Of a stretch of 64,000 nucleotides of DNA, positions 1 through 8,618 are shown piece by piece; position 1 is the stretch's first letter, and each line of letters begins with the position of its first letter. The translations under genes and the position numbers were made by a program. The notes under the pieces are model-generated. The model worked only from the letters and a program-made list of their open reading frames with translations. It did no database searches and was not told where the DNA came from. The DNA comes from Candidatus Thiodiazotropha sp. (ex Monitilora ramsayi) (GTDB taxonomy: Bacteria > Pseudomonadota > Gammaproteobacteria > Chromatiales > Chromatiaceae), in contig JAHXIO010000001.1 of NCBI GenBank assembly GCA_025655595.1, positions 186,001 through 250,000 of the forward strand, given 5' to 3'.

Positions 1-144
1 GGGTGCAATGGTACCGATCTGTCCCGAGATATAGAAGGTGCTGGCACCTTTCAGGTGCATCGGCACATCGACGCCGAAGTCATCGGCATTGAGATTGCTG
101 ATAAAGGCGAGGGAAAGCAGCAGTGCGGTGGCTGTCCTGAACAT
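1..144 (-). CDS. Secreted protein, N-terminal fragment (possible retropepsin-like protease)
   Basis: This gene runs off the left edge of the window, so only 48 residues are visible. They start with a clear signal peptide (MFRTATALLLSLAFISNLNA), followed by a mature start containing DFGVDVPMHLKGASTFYISG. That mature segment resembles the opening of secreted clan-AA (retropepsin-like) aspartic proteases, in which the DTGS active site would come just downstream; that part is outside the window, so the function is only a suggestion. It is too short for the ORF track. It is divergent from proA, with about 235 bp between them. Confidence 0.6.
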   Translation of the reverse strand, partial: MFRTATALLLSLAFISNLNADDFGVDVPMHLKGASTFYISGQIGTIAP

Positions 145-380
145 GCGACTCGTTTTCTTGTAAAAAGGGTTTTATTTCTATACTCCATTCATCGGTCGAC
201 AGATGTCTAACTTGAATAGGAATAGGTAGATTTAGAGTGAGATTTACCAGGGAAACCGGTTTCTCTTCCCGGCTGATGAGGCTGTTATTATGAATAGGCG
301 ACAAATAGCGCCATTTTGCCCCGATATTTGTTACAGTTCCCGCCTGTTACCACAAGTTACTCAGAGACTGATTTGACGCC

Positions 381-1652
381 ATGATTGACGAGATTTCCGA
401 TGTAAAGCGCTACATGGTGGCACTGGGTCGCCAGGCCAGACAGGCTTCGCGTGCCCTGGCCTCATCCTCCACAGCCCAAAAGAACCAGGCGCTGGAGGCG
501 ATGGCCGATGACCTGGATGCCCAACGGGAACTGCTGATGCAGGAGAATCGGAAGGACCTGGAGGCCGGTGCGAAAAAGGGTCTTGATGCCGCGTTGCTGG
601 ACCGTCTTGAGCTGACGCCGGCCCGCATCGACAGCATGATCGAGGGGTTGCGCCAGATCGCGGGTCTTCCGGACCCCATCGGCGAGATCTTCGACATGAA
701 GTATCTCCCCAGCGGGATTCAGGTAGGACGTATGCGCGTACCCCTGGGTGTGGTCGGCATCATTTATGAGTCCCGGCCCAATGTCACGGCGGATGCCGCA
801 GGACTCTGCCTCAAATCAGGCAACGCTGCAGTTCTACGGGGTGGTTCCGAGGCGTTTCACTCCAACCAGGCCATTGCCGTCAGCATTGGGCGGGGATTGG
901 AAAAGGCTGGTCTGCCAACAGCCGCCGTACAGGTGGTCGCCACCACCGATCGCGCCGCAGTGGGAGAGATGATTGCCATGCCCGAAGCGATCGATGTGAT
1001 CATTCCCCGTGGCGGTAAAGGGCTGATCGAGCGTATCAGTCGGGATGCCAGGGTGCCGGTGATCAAGCACCTGGACGGCATCTGCCATGTCTACATCGAT
1101 GATCAGGCCGAGGTGGGCAAGGCATTCGATGTGGCCATGAACGCCAAGACCCAGCGCTACGGCACCTGCAATACCATGGAGACCTTGTTGGTTGCGGAGG
1201 AGATTGCGCAAGAGATGCTGCTGGTGTTGGCACCCCCCCTGTTTGAAAAGGGTGTGGAGATCCGGGGTTGTCCCCGGACCCGGGATATCGTCGACGGCTG
1301 CGAGGCGGCCACGGATGAGGATTGGGATACCGAATATCTGGCACCCATTCTTTCCATCAAGGTGGTTGCGGGTCTCGATGAAGCGATCGACCATATCAAT
1401 ACCCATAGCTCCCAGCACACCGATGCCATCGTCACGGAAAACTATACCCGGGCCCGCCGTTTTCTGACCGAGGTCGACTCCAGTTCGGTCATGGTGAATG
1501 CCTCCACTCGATTTGCCGACGGTTTCGAATATGGTCTCGGGGCGGAGATCGGTATCTCGACCGACAAGTTCCACGCCAGAGGACCGGTGGGGCTGGAAGG
1601 GCTGACATCGGTGAAATTCATCGTGCTGGGTGACGGACATATCCGCACCTGA
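381..1652 (+). CDS. proA: Gamma-glutamyl phosphate reductase
   Basis: ProA reduces gamma-glutamyl phosphate to glutamate semialdehyde with NADPH, the second step of proline biosynthesis in the cytoplasm. The protein has 423 residues, the normal family length, and belongs to the aldehyde dehydrogenase superfamily. Visible hallmarks are [20 protein letters not shown] near residues 129-148, the nucleophile cysteine (about residue 263) in [13 protein letters not shown], and the C-terminal [20 protein letters not shown]. The start ATG follows TTGACGCC and fits the family N-terminus. nadD begins 9 bp after the stop, so the two are probably co-transcribed. proB is not in the window. The long minus-strand ORFs across this gene are shadows. 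Confidence 0.97.
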   Translation: MIDEISDVKRYMVALGRQARQASRALASSSTAQKNQALEAMADDLDAQRELLMQENRKDLEAGAKKGLDAALLDRLELTPARIDSMIEGLRQIAGLPDPIGEIFDMKYLPSGIQVGRMRVPLGVVGIIYESRPNVTADAAGLCLKSGNAAVLRGGSEAFHSNQAIAVSIGRGLEKAGLPTAAVQVVATTDRAAVGEMIAMPEAIDVIIPRGGKGLIERISRDARVPVIKHLDGICHVYIDDQAEVGKAFDVAMNAKTQRYGTCNTMETLLVAEEIAQEMLLVLAPPLFEKGVEIRGCPRTRDIVDGCEAATDEDWDTEYLAPILSIKVVAGLDEAIDHINTHSSQHTDAIVTENYTRARRFLTEVDSSSVMVNASTRFADGFEYGLGAEIGISTDKFHARGPVGLEGLTSVKFIVLGDGHIRT

Positions 1653-1661
1653 GGTCGTTCC

Positions 1662-2291
1662 ATGATCGGTATCCTGGGGGGCACCTTCGACCCGATTCAT
1701 TTTGGTCATCTGCGTACCGCTCTGGATGTGATGCAAGCCGTCGGACTGGATGAGGTCAGGTTTATTCCCTTACACGGCGCCGTCCACAGGGGTCAGCCAG
1801 AGACCCCCGCGGCACTGCGTCTGGAGATGGTCCAGGCTGCAGTCAGCGGTCAGGCGGGATTTGTCGCCGATGACAGGGAGCTGAGACGGGAAGGCGATTC
1901 CTATACCGTCGATACCCTGCTATCTCTGCAACGGGATTTGCCCAAAGAAAAATGCTGCCTCATCGTAGGCATGGATGCCTTCAATGGCTTTGCCACCTGG
2001 CGTCAGCCTGAAGAGATTCTCTCTCTTAGCCACCTGATTGTGATGCGGAGACCGGGAGAGGAGGTATCGCAGGATGGCTGGATCCGGTCCCTGTTGGCGG
2101 CAAGAGGGTGTGAGAGTACCGGGGCACTGCAAGCGGAAACTAGCGGAAAAATCCTGATTCAGGATGTCACTCAGCTTGAGATCTCATCAACCCGGATTCG
2201 TACCATGATCGCTGCAGGTGAGAGTCCGCGATATCTGCTGCCCTCAGCCGTTTTGCACTTGATAGAGAAAAATCGTCTCTATCAGAAGTGA
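1662..2291 (+). CDS. nadD: Nicotinate-nucleotide adenylyltransferase
   Basis: NadD joins nicotinate mononucleotide to AMP from ATP, giving deamido-NAD in the NAD pathway. The nucleotidyltransferase signature GGTFDPIHFGHL sits at residues 5-16 and the second signature ISSTRIR near residues 174-180; the length of 209 residues is typical. It starts 9 bp after proA, and rsfS follows after about 100 bp, giving the proA-nadD-rsfS order seen in many Gammaproteobacteria. No anomalies were seen. Confidence 0.96.
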   Translation: MIGILGGTFDPIHFGHLRTALDVMQAVGLDEVRFIPLHGAVHRGQPETPAALRLEMVQAAVSGQAGFVADDRELRREGDSYTVDTLLSLQRDLPKEKCCLIVGMDAFNGFATWRQPEEILSLSHLIVMRRPGEEVSQDGWIRSLLAARGCESTGALQAETSGKILIQDVTQLEISSTRIRTMIAAGESPRYLLPSAVLHLIEKNRLYQK

Positions 2292-2394
2292 TATCTTTTC
2301 CAGCCAATGGGTTATGCTAATTGTAAAGGTCCGGTAGAATCACCGCTTTTTTCGGCCTGCCCGGCCTTAATTTCAACAACTTAAATGGGACTCA

Positions 2395-2751
2395 ATGGAG
2401 ATAGAAGCACTTAGAGACGTCGTCCTGCAGGCATTGGATGACATGAAAGCGAAGGATGTGGTGGTCCTGGATGTCAGAGGCAAGACCAGTATCACCGATA
2501 TCATGATCGTTGCCAGCGGCACCTCGGACCGGCATGTAAAATCGATCGCTCAAACCGTGGCGTTCAAGGCCAAAGAGGCCGGTGAGGCACCTCTCGGTAC
2601 CGAAGGCGTTGATGATGGTGAATGGGCTTTGGTGGACCTCAACGGTGTCGTGCTGCACGTGATGTTGCCTAAGGTACGTGACTTCTACCACCTGGAGCGG
2701 CTTTGGTCGATGGACTCGACGGAAACCCAGCCGAGTCTCGAGAGCCGCTAG
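2395..2751 (+). CDS. rsfS: Ribosomal silencing factor RsfS
   Basis: RsfS binds ribosomal protein uL14 (L14) and blocks subunit joining when nutrients are poor. The 118-residue protein carries the Oligomerisation/Iojap-type core: [20 protein letters not shown] and then [20 protein letters not shown] and [10 protein letters not shown], all as in the family. In many relatives rlmH and mrdA follow directly; here the next gene, 13 bp downstream, is a WYL-type regulator, so the usual cluster is broken at this point. Confidence 0.95.
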   Translation: MEIEALRDVVLQALDDMKAKDVVVLDVRGKTSITDIMIVASGTSDRHVKSIAQTVAFKAKEAGEAPLGTEGVDDGEWALVDLNGVVLHVMLPKVRDFYHLERLWSMDSTETQPSLESR

Positions 2752-2764
2752 GTCCTGGTTCTCG

Positions 2765-3739
2765 ATGGATCGGTTCGACCGTATCTTCGAGCTCAACCGA
2801 ATCCTGCAGTCTGCCCGCTACCCGGTATCCCGCCAACGATTGGAGGAGGCGCTGGAGTGTTCACGCGCCACTGTCAAACGTCTCATTGAGGAGATGCGCC
2901 TCTATCTCAATGCACCGATCGTCTACGACCGTAAGCTCAACGGCTATCATTACGACCGCTCTGAAGGTGAGATGTATGAGCTGCCCGGGCTCTGGTTCAA
3001 TGCTTCGGAGCTGCAGGCGCTGCTGGCTGTACAACAACTGCTTGAGAATGTGCAACCGGGACTGCTGGAGAATCATCTGCAGCCGCTGAGACGAAAGATC
3101 GACGAGTTGTTGAGTCGCCAGCCGGGCAGCGGTGCGTCGGTGATGGGACGTATCCGCCTGCTGAAATCGGCGGCTCGGTCTGCCGGTCCGCACTTCAGCC
3201 AGATTGCGGGAGCCCTGGCGGCCCGCCAACGGCTAAAACTGGTCTACTACAGCCGGGCCCATGACAGTTTGAGTGAAAGGGAAATTTCACCGCAGCGCCT
3301 GACCCACTATCGGGACAACTGGTATCTCGATGCCTGGTGCCACCTGCGTAACGGTTTACGCACTTTCTCCCTGGACGCCATCCGAGAAGTGCATTCACTG
3401 ACAGATTCGGTCAAGGAACTGGAGGAATCGGTACTGGACGCCCATTATACCGATGCTTACGGGATCTTTTCCGGGGCAGCGACACATTGGGCTGTGCTTC
3501 GATTTGCGCCGTCGAGGGCTCGTTGGGTCTCGATGGAAACCTGGCATCCTCAGCAGCGGAGCCACTGGCTCGACGACGGGCGATATGAGCTCTCGCTGCC
3601 ATACAGTCAGCCGGACGAACTGATCATGGATCTATTGCGTTTCGGTCCCGATGTGGAAGTGGTTGAACCGGCTTCTTTGCGTCAAGCGGTGGCGGCGCGA
3701 TTGCGGGCGGCGGCCGATATCTATGTCGACTCCCTGTGA
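2765..3739 (+). CDS. WYL-domain transcriptional regulator (HTH-WYL)
   Basis: The ORF track opens at 2678 inside rsfS; the natural start is the ATG at 2765, giving MDRFDRIFELNRILQSARYP, the usual N-terminus of HTH_11/DeoR-like WYL regulators. That makes 324 residues. Residues about 1-60 form the winged-helix DNA-binding part (SRQRLEEALECSRATVKRLI). The WYL domain follows, with the diagnostic NWYLDAWCHLRNGLRTFSLD. WYL domains sense small ligands or nucleic acid and regulate stress, phage-defence and metabolic genes. The target of this one cannot be read from context: no defence genes adjoin it, and the next gene is a phosphate transporter 300 bp away. Confidence 0.9.
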   Translation: MDRFDRIFELNRILQSARYPVSRQRLEEALECSRATVKRLIEEMRLYLNAPIVYDRKLNGYHYDRSEGEMYELPGLWFNASELQALLAVQQLLENVQPGLLENHLQPLRRKIDELLSRQPGSGASVMGRIRLLKSAARSAGPHFSQIAGALAARQRLKLVYYSRAHDSLSEREISPQRLTHYRDNWYLDAWCHLRNGLRTFSLDAIREVHSLTDSVKELEESVLDAHYTDAYGIFSGAATHWAVLRFAPSRARWVSMETWHPQQRSHWLDDGRYELSLPYSQPDELIMDLLRFGPDVEVVEPASLRQAVAARLRAAADIYVDSL

Positions 3740-4046
3740 TCCCGATATCCATGACTTACCTGCGTCAGCGTCTTAAAACTGTTGTGTGGAGAAACCATCT
3801 AACTCTTCATGCCGAACATCGCTGTCTGCACTACAACGCTGACCAGTAGCAAAGGGCTATTCCAGATTTACCCGTCTTCCAGATGCATCCTTTCGCAAGG
3901 ATTTGAGGAGCATCTTTCTCCCTGATAGAAGCTTTCAATTGAGCTGGGACATATGATCGTTCCCGTTTAATTGTTACAGTTTAATGTCTTTTTTATGACA
4001 GCCTTAATGCCTTTCCAGATAAACGACTTCTTTGGGTAAAAAAATA
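3740..4046. other. Intergenic region ahead of the PiT transporter gene
   Basis: This 307-bp stretch has no convincing ORF. It is AT-richer than its neighbours towards the right end. It holds the Pho-box-like triple repeat listed separately (3973-4001) and presumably the promoter of the phosphate transporter gene. I see no terminator with a T-run after the WYL gene. Confidence 0.6.
3973..4001 (-). promoter_or_regulatory. Candidate Pho box (PhoB-type direct repeats)
   Basis: Read on the minus strand, the segment is CTGTCAT-4 nt-AAGACAT-4 nt-CTGTAAC, three 7-bp units with an exact 11-bp period. The PhoB consensus is repeated CTGTCAT units separated by about 4 A/T-rich bases, so the first unit is perfect, the last matches at 5 of 7 and the middle one at 4 of 7. 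It lies 45 bp before the PiT gene ATG. It points against the gene, which differs from classical PhoB-activated promoters and could mean repression. The site is seen directly; PhoB binding is inference. Confidence 0.5.
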
Positions 4047-5609
4047 ATGGAACTCGAAAAAATTGCTGAAATAGAACACGCCACCTGGGCCAACCGAAAA
4101 GAGCTGCTGAGATTGGGGATCGCGGTGCTTTTTATCGTTGGCGTTATGCTATATGTCGGTTCCACGGATGCGGAAGTGAGCCATATGTTGATTGTCGCCG
4201 CGATGATCGGTGGCTACATGGCAATGAATATCGGCGCCAACGATGTGGCCAACAATGTGGGGCCGGCGGTGGGCTCCCGCGCCATTACGCTCACAGGCGC
4301 AATCCTGATCGCCGCAATCTTTGAGGCGATGGGGGCTTTGGTGGCCGGTGGTGATGTGGTAGGGACGATCAAGAAAGGGATTATCGATCCTGCGCTGATT
4401 AATGACACGGATACCTTTATCTGGTTGATGATGGGTGCCCTCTTGGCAGGTGCATTATGGTTGAACCTGGCAACAGCAATCGGCGCGCCGGTATCTACCA
4501 CCCACTCAATTGTTGGTGGTGTACTCGGTGCTGGTATCGCCGCTGGGGGTTGGGGCATCGCAAACTGGGTGAAGATGGGGCAGATCGCTGCCAGCTGGGT
4601 GATCTCGCCCGTATTGGGCGGCATCATAGCCGCCGCTTTTCTCTATCTGATCAAGCGCACCATCACCTATAAATCCGATATGGTGCAGGCGGCAGGAAAG
4701 ATGGTGCCGATACTTGTCGGGGTTATGGCGTGGGCTTTCGGCAGCTATCTGATGCTGAAAGGACTGAAAAAGCTCTGGAAGGTCGATATGCCGGTGGCGT
4801 TGCTGATCGGGTTGGCTATCGGGCTGGCCGTGATGTATCTCTCCAAACCGCTGGTCGCCAAGGCGTCGGAAAAACTGGAAAACAGCAAAAGAAGTGTCAA
4901 CAGTCTTTTCACCGTACCCCTGATCTTTGCTGCCGCACTATTGAGCTTTGCTCATGGTGCTAATGATGTGGCCAATGCGATCGGGCCACTGGCAGCGATC
5001 AACGATGCGCTGGCTTCCGGCGGTATTGCAAAGAAAGCGGCCATTCCGATGTGGGTGATGATGGTAGGCGCTATCGGAATTGCAATCGGACTTGCGCTCT
5101 ACGGGCCCAAGCTGATCAGAACAGTGGGTACGGAGATTACAGAGCTCGATCAGACGCGTGCTTTCTGTATTGCCCTGGCGGCGGCAATCACCGTCATCAT
5201 CGCAACCCAGTTGGGTCTGCCTGTGAGTTCGACGCATATAGCAGTGGGCGCGGTATTCGGTGTGGGTTTCCTTCGTGAATACCTTAAGGCCAACTATGCC
5301 CGTATGGTGGATGAGATCGAGATGCACCATCAAGGCGCTGACCGGGAAGAGGTGGAGACATTCCTGGAACGTTTCAAAGTGGTGGGCCTTGAAGAGAAGG
5401 CGGATATGCTCAACCAGTTGAAGGAGCACAAGGCCAAAGCCGAACTGACCAAGAAAGAGCGTAAAGGTCTGAAAAAGGTCTATCGGCATGAGCTGGTAAA
5501 ACGGTCGGCGCTGTTGAAGATTGCGGCTGCCTGGGTCATCACAGTACCGGCATCGGCTTTACTGGCTGCCATGTTGTTCTTCACCATTCGCGGCATGATG
5601 TTGCCATGA
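4047..5609 (+). CDS. PiT-family inorganic phosphate transporter
   Basis: A 520-residue multi-membrane-segment permease of the PiT family, which imports phosphate (often as a metal-phosphate complex) with H+ or Na+. The family's duplicated signature is present twice: GANDVANNVGPAVGSRAIT in the N-terminal half and FAHGANDVANAIGPLAAI in the C-terminal half, with the conserved VSTTHSIVGGVLGAG and VSSTHIAVGAVFGVG loops. A charged cytoplasmic segment (EEVETFLERFKVVG... KKERKGLKKV) separates the last helices. The track start at 4032 is a TTG without a ribosome site; the ATG at 4047 is preferred. It is followed after 55 bp by a second phosphate transporter, and preceded by a Pho-box-like repeat. Confidence 0.92.
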   Translation: MELEKIAEIEHATWANRKELLRLGIAVLFIVGVMLYVGSTDAEVSHMLIVAAMIGGYMAMNIGANDVANNVGPAVGSRAITLTGAILIAAIFEAMGALVAGGDVVGTIKKGIIDPALINDTDTFIWLMMGALLAGALWLNLATAIGAPVSTTHSIVGGVLGAGIAAGGWGIANWVKMGQIAASWVISPVLGGIIAAAFLYLIKRTITYKSDMVQAAGKMVPILVGVMAWAFGSYLMLKGLKKLWKVDMPVALLIGLAIGLAVMYLSKPLVAKASEKLENSKRSVNSLFTVPLIFAAALLSFAHGANDVANAIGPLAAINDALASGGIAKKAAIPMWVMMVGAIGIAIGLALYGPKLIRTVGTEITELDQTRAFCIALAAAITVIIATQLGLPVSSTHIAVGAVFGVGFLREYLKANYARMVDEIEMHHQGADREEVETFLERFKVVGLEEKADMLNQLKEHKAKAELTKKERKGLKKVYRHELVKRSALLKIAAAWVITVPASALLAAMLFFTIRGMMLP

Positions 5610-5664
5610 GCAAAGATTCTGAACGCAAACAGCGACGATCAGTTTCTGACTCATAGGTGACTCA

Positions 5665-7488
5665 ATGTTACGTAAGATTCTTCTCCCCACGATATTTGGG
5701 GTGCTGAGTTACGGCTTTTGGGTCAGTCCCGATTTCAAGGAGATCGCCGCTGGTGTGGCGATCTTCCTCTTCGGCATGTTGGCGCTGGAGGAGGGATTCA
5801 AGGCCTTTACCGGCGGTATTCTGGAGAGAATTCTCCAACGCACCACCAACCGACTCTGGAAAAGTGTGAGTTTTGGTGTTCTCACCACGACGGTGATGCA
5901 GTCGAGTTCCCTGGTGTCGGTGATCACCATCTCTTTCTTGAGTGCGGGCCTGATCGGTCTTGCCTCAGGCATTGGCATCATCTTTGGCGCCAACCTGGGT
6001 ACAACTACCGGTGCTTGGCTGGTAGCGGGTTTCGGGCTCAAGGTGAAGATCTCCGCATACGCCATGCCGATGTTGGTGTTCGGCGTGATTCTGGTTTTCC
6101 AGAAATCCAAATCCCTCAAGGGTGCCGGATACATCCTTGCGGGACTGGGTTTTCTTTTCCTGGGCATCCACCACATGAAGGAGGGTTTCGAAGCCTTCAA
6201 GGATGCCATCGATCTGGCTGCTTACGCCTTGCCCGGACTGAAGGGACTTCTGGTCTACTCTCTCCTGGGTGCCGCAGCGACCGTTGTGATGCAGTCCAGT
6301 CACGCCACTCTGGTATTGATCATCACTGCATTGGCCGCACAGCAGATCAGTTATGAGAACGCCCTGGCGCTGGCGATCGGCGCCAATGTGGGTACCACCA
6401 TCACGGCGATACTCGGTGCCATGAGCTCCAATGTACAGGGTCGTCGGCTTGCAGGGGCGCATCTGATATTTAATGTCACTACCGGTTTGGTTGCGATCCT
6501 GTTTATTCAGCAGTTCCTGCTGGCGGTGAACGGGATCAGCGACAGACTGGGTATCGCCGAAGACGACTACACCATGAAACTGGCGGTATTCCATACCCTC
6601 TTTAATCTGGCGGGCGTCATGATCATGCTGCCTCTGACCGGTAAGCTGGTAACACTGCTCGAGCGGGTTTTGCAACAACGCGAGCGTTTGGTTGAAGAGC
6701 CCTTGTATCTGAATGATGCGGCAATGGAACTGCCGGAGTCGGCAATGCAGGCCCTGCGCAACGAGATGGGGCATCTGTTTGAAAATGCCTATGAACTGAT
6801 TATCTCGGCATTGAATCTCAAGCCTGAGCTGCTGCGCTCATCCCACGATCTGAGGCGGTTGGTGGAAGCGAATCGGCAGGTGGAGAAGATCGATATCGAC
6901 GAGATCTACGAGCAGCGTATCAAGACGCTCTACAGTGCGATCATCGCCTACATCAGCCAGGTGCAGTCGAGTGCATCGGAACACTTCGGGGAAGAGCTCT
7001 ATCAACTGCGCCTGGCGAGCCGGAGCATCGTCGAGGCAGTGAAGGATATCAAACACCTGCAGAAGAACCTGGTGAGATTCACCCAGTCGCCCAATGATGA
7101 GATACGGCAGCAGTACAACAATCTACGCCTTCAGTTGGCGGAGGTTTTACGGGAGCTGGCGGAGGCAAGAGTCGATGAGGCGGAGGGAATATCGTTACTC
7201 TCGCTTGACAGCGTCAAGTTGGTGTTGGAAGAGAACGATGTGACCGCCAATGGCGAGTTGGACCGGTTGATCAGGGAAGATGCCATCAGTGCCGAAATGG
7301 CGACCTCCTTGATGAATGACAGCGCATACGCCTATGATGTGGCGGATAATCTGATCAACATGGCCCGTATTCTTTTTGCACCGCTTGAGCGGGAGCTGCG
7401 TGAAGTGGAGAGCGAGCTGGTGTTGAACGAGGATGAGCTTGAGGCGCTCCTCGAGTCCGAGGACGACGTCAAAACTAAACGAGAATAA
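5665..7488 (+). CDS. Na+/phosphate cotransporter family protein with PhoU-like C-terminal domain
   Basis: A 607-residue protein of the NptA/YjbB (Na/Pi-cotransporter II-related) family. The N-terminal half, about residues 1-330, has two inverted membrane repeats with the QSSS-type substrate motifs TTVMQSSSLVSVITI and ATVVMQSSHATLVLIITA, plus GANLGTTTGAWL and GANVGTTITAIL. From about residue 350 on, a soluble helical domain of PhoU type is seen (NEMGHLFENAYELIISALNL). Some members, such as E. coli YjbB, export phosphate, so direction of transport is open. It lies 55 bp downstream of the PiT gene and 2 bp before a small coiled-coil gene, which suggests one phosphate operon. Confidence 0.9.
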   Translation: MLRKILLPTIFGVLSYGFWVSPDFKEIAAGVAIFLFGMLALEEGFKAFTGGILERILQRTTNRLWKSVSFGVLTTTVMQSSSLVSVITISFLSAGLIGLASGIGIIFGANLGTTTGAWLVAGFGLKVKISAYAMPMLVFGVILVFQKSKSLKGAGYILAGLGFLFLGIHHMKEGFEAFKDAIDLAAYALPGLKGLLVYSLLGAAATVVMQSSHATLVLIITALAAQQISYENALALAIGANVGTTITAILGAMSSNVQGRRLAGAHLIFNVTTGLVAILFIQQFLLAVNGISDRLGIAEDDYTMKLAVFHTLFNLAGVMIMLPLTGKLVTLLERVLQQRERLVEEPLYLNDAAMELPESAMQALRNEMGHLFENAYELIISALNLKPELLRSSHDLRRLVEANRQVEKIDIDEIYEQRIKTLYSAIIAYISQVQSSASEHFGEELYQLRLASRSIVEAVKDIKHLQKNLVRFTQSPNDEIRQQYNNLRLQLAEVLRELAEARVDEAEGISLLSLDSVKLVLEENDVTANGELDRLIREDAISAEMATSLMNDSAYAYDVADNLINMARILFAPLERELREVESELVLNEDELEALLESEDDVKTKRE

Positions 7489-7490
7489 AT

Positions 7491-7739
7491 ATGACCAGCG
7501 AGAAGCTCATCGAGAAATTCAGTGTGTTGCTCAACATGGAGCGTCGACAGCAGAAAGAGAAGCGGGACAAGATCCGTGCGCTGCTGAAAAAGCTCAAAAA
7601 GCAACAGGTGAATTTACAGGTCAAGCTGGAGAAAGAGCAGGATCCCGGAGACCGCAAACGCTTGAAACGAAATCTGAAAGTGATCCAGGCGCAGAGAAAG
7701 AAAGGCATCAAGCTCTGTAAGAGTATCAAGTGTAAATAG
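7491..7739 (+). CDS. Small basic coiled-coil protein
   Basis: This 82-residue ORF starts 2 bp after the stop of the Na/Pi transporter gene, so it is almost certainly translated with it. It is very rich in Lys, Arg, Gln and Glu and is predicted by eye to be one long helix or coiled coil (KKLKKQQVNLQVKLEKEQ), ending in the Cys-containing KGIKLCKSIKCK. There is no signal peptide or membrane segment. I do not recognise a family. Given its location it may bind the PhoU-like tail, nucleic acid or polyphosphate, but that is speculation. The overlapping minus-strand ORF is a shadow. Confidence 0.7.
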   Translation: MTSEKLIEKFSVLLNMERRQQKEKRDKIRALLKKLKKQQVNLQVKLEKEQDPGDRKRLKRNLKVIQAQRKKGIKLCKSIKCK

Positions 7740-7751
7740 CGTGAGCAGGCA

Positions 7752-7768
7752 CTATCCCAAAGGGATAG
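7752..7768. other. Perfect 7-bp hairpin after the phosphate operon
   Basis: CTATCCC-AAA-GGGATAG forms a perfect inverted repeat 12 bp after the small coiled-coil gene. No T-run follows, so it is not a classic intrinsic terminator; it could be a 3'-end stabiliser or a weak terminator. Confidence 0.5.
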
Positions 7769-7859
7769 CGTCATGGGTCGTTTCCGGTCGCCTACGCGCA
7801 TCGTCAGGGCGAACTCTCAGCCTTTAAGCAATGGCGGTTTTCGCAGAAATGAGAATCCT

Positions 7860-8153
7860 ATGGTGAAAGGCGCCAAAAAACCCGATACCCGGACGGCCAT
7901 GCAGCTGCTCATCCGAGAAGCGCGCAATGCGATACCTTTCGGGCTGCCTGACGACGCTGTCTGCGGTGATAGCTGCCAGGGCTGTTCAAGCAAGCTGCTG
8001 ATCTATCTCGAGACCGAACTGGATACCTGGGAGATGAAGCTGGCCGACGGGGCCGTACCCAGCCTTGGGGACCTGCACCGTCTAGCGAAACAGTGCAGGA
8101 AGATTCACCAGGTACTGGTGGATAACGGGGTGCCGGTCGCTGGGTCAAATTGA
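7860..8153 (+). CDS. Hypothetical protein with CGDSCQGC motif
   Basis: The ORF track begins at 7773, but that upstream part looks non-coding; the ATG at 7860 gives MVKGAKKPDTRTAMQLLIRE and a 97-residue product. The notable feature is a compact cysteine cluster, CGDSCQGCSSK (C-x3-C-x2-C), about residues 35-45, followed by two amphipathic helices (LLIYLETELDTWEMKLADGA and LHRLAKQCRKIHQVLVDNGV) with one more Cys. This pattern could bind a metal or be redox-active. I do not recognise the family with certainty. No signal peptide is present, so it should be cytoplasmic. Confidence 0.7.
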   Translation: MVKGAKKPDTRTAMQLLIREARNAIPFGLPDDAVCGDSCQGCSSKLLIYLETELDTWEMKLADGAVPSLGDLHRLAKQCRKIHQVLVDNGVPVAGSN

Positions 8154-8223
8154 CGGATTCAGGTCTGCCGAAGAATTGCTGGCCCGGTCCGCTCTTTCAT
8201 TGCTGATTTCTATACATCCCGGT

Positions 8224-8260
8224 CATTCAGGCCATTCCATATCATTCAGCTTTCATTCAG
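8224..8260 (+). promoter_or_regulatory. Triple CATTCAG direct repeat upstream of the His-rich protein gene
   Basis: The 7-mer CATTCAG occurs at 8224-8230, 8243-8249 and 8254-8260. The last two are 11 bp apart (one helical turn), the geometry used by OmpR/PhoB-family response regulators. They lie 48 bp or more before the ATG of the next gene, just upstream of where a promoter would be expected. The repeats are seen directly; that they are an operator is inference. Confidence 0.45.
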
Positions 8261-8307
8261 GGAAACCCCCATAAGCTCTAGTTGAGGCTTAATAAAGGAG
8301 GTTCTCC

Positions 8308-8604
8308 ATGAATCGTAAAGCATTGATTATCTGCACTGCCCTGGCCGCGTCCCTGACATTTGGCGGTGCAGCACAGGCACATGACTATGACTATCCCTAC
8401 GGTCTGCTGGGTGGATTATGGCTTGGGTATCACCTGAGCGATGGCTACAACTACGGGCATGGCCATCGGCATCACCACGGGCGACACCACTACCGCCACC
8501 GTGAGTATCGCCGCAGCGACAGCCACGGCTATAAGCATCGGGACAGGCATAAGCGCCACCATGGACATGGCAAGCATAAACGCCGTTACGATTATCGGGA
8601 TTAG
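8308..8604 (+). CDS. Histidine-rich secreted protein
   Basis: A 98-residue protein with a textbook signal peptide (MNRKALIICTALAASLTFGGAAQA) and a mature part dominated by His, Arg, Tyr and Asp (GHGHRHHHGRHHYRHREYRR; HRDRHKRHHGHGKHKRR). It starts after a near-perfect ribosome binding site (AAAGGAGG), so it is likely well translated. The composition suggests periplasmic binding of divalent metals such as Ni, Zn or Cu. It is 14 bp upstream of the choice-of-anchor H gene and may be co-transcribed. The direct repeats upstream hint at two-component control. Low-complexity composition prevents family assignment. Confidence 0.85.
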   Translation: MNRKALIICTALAASLTFGGAAQAHDYDYPYGLLGGLWLGYHLSDGYNYGHGHRHHHGRHHYRHREYRRSDSHGYKHRDRHKRHHGHGKHKRRYDYRD

Positions 8605-8618
8605 TCGGGAGGCTTCTC

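Noticed and set aside
834-1736. 300-residue minus-strand ORF across proA
   Set aside because: Shadow of proA and the start of nadD; His/Gly-rich composition typical of an antisense frame.
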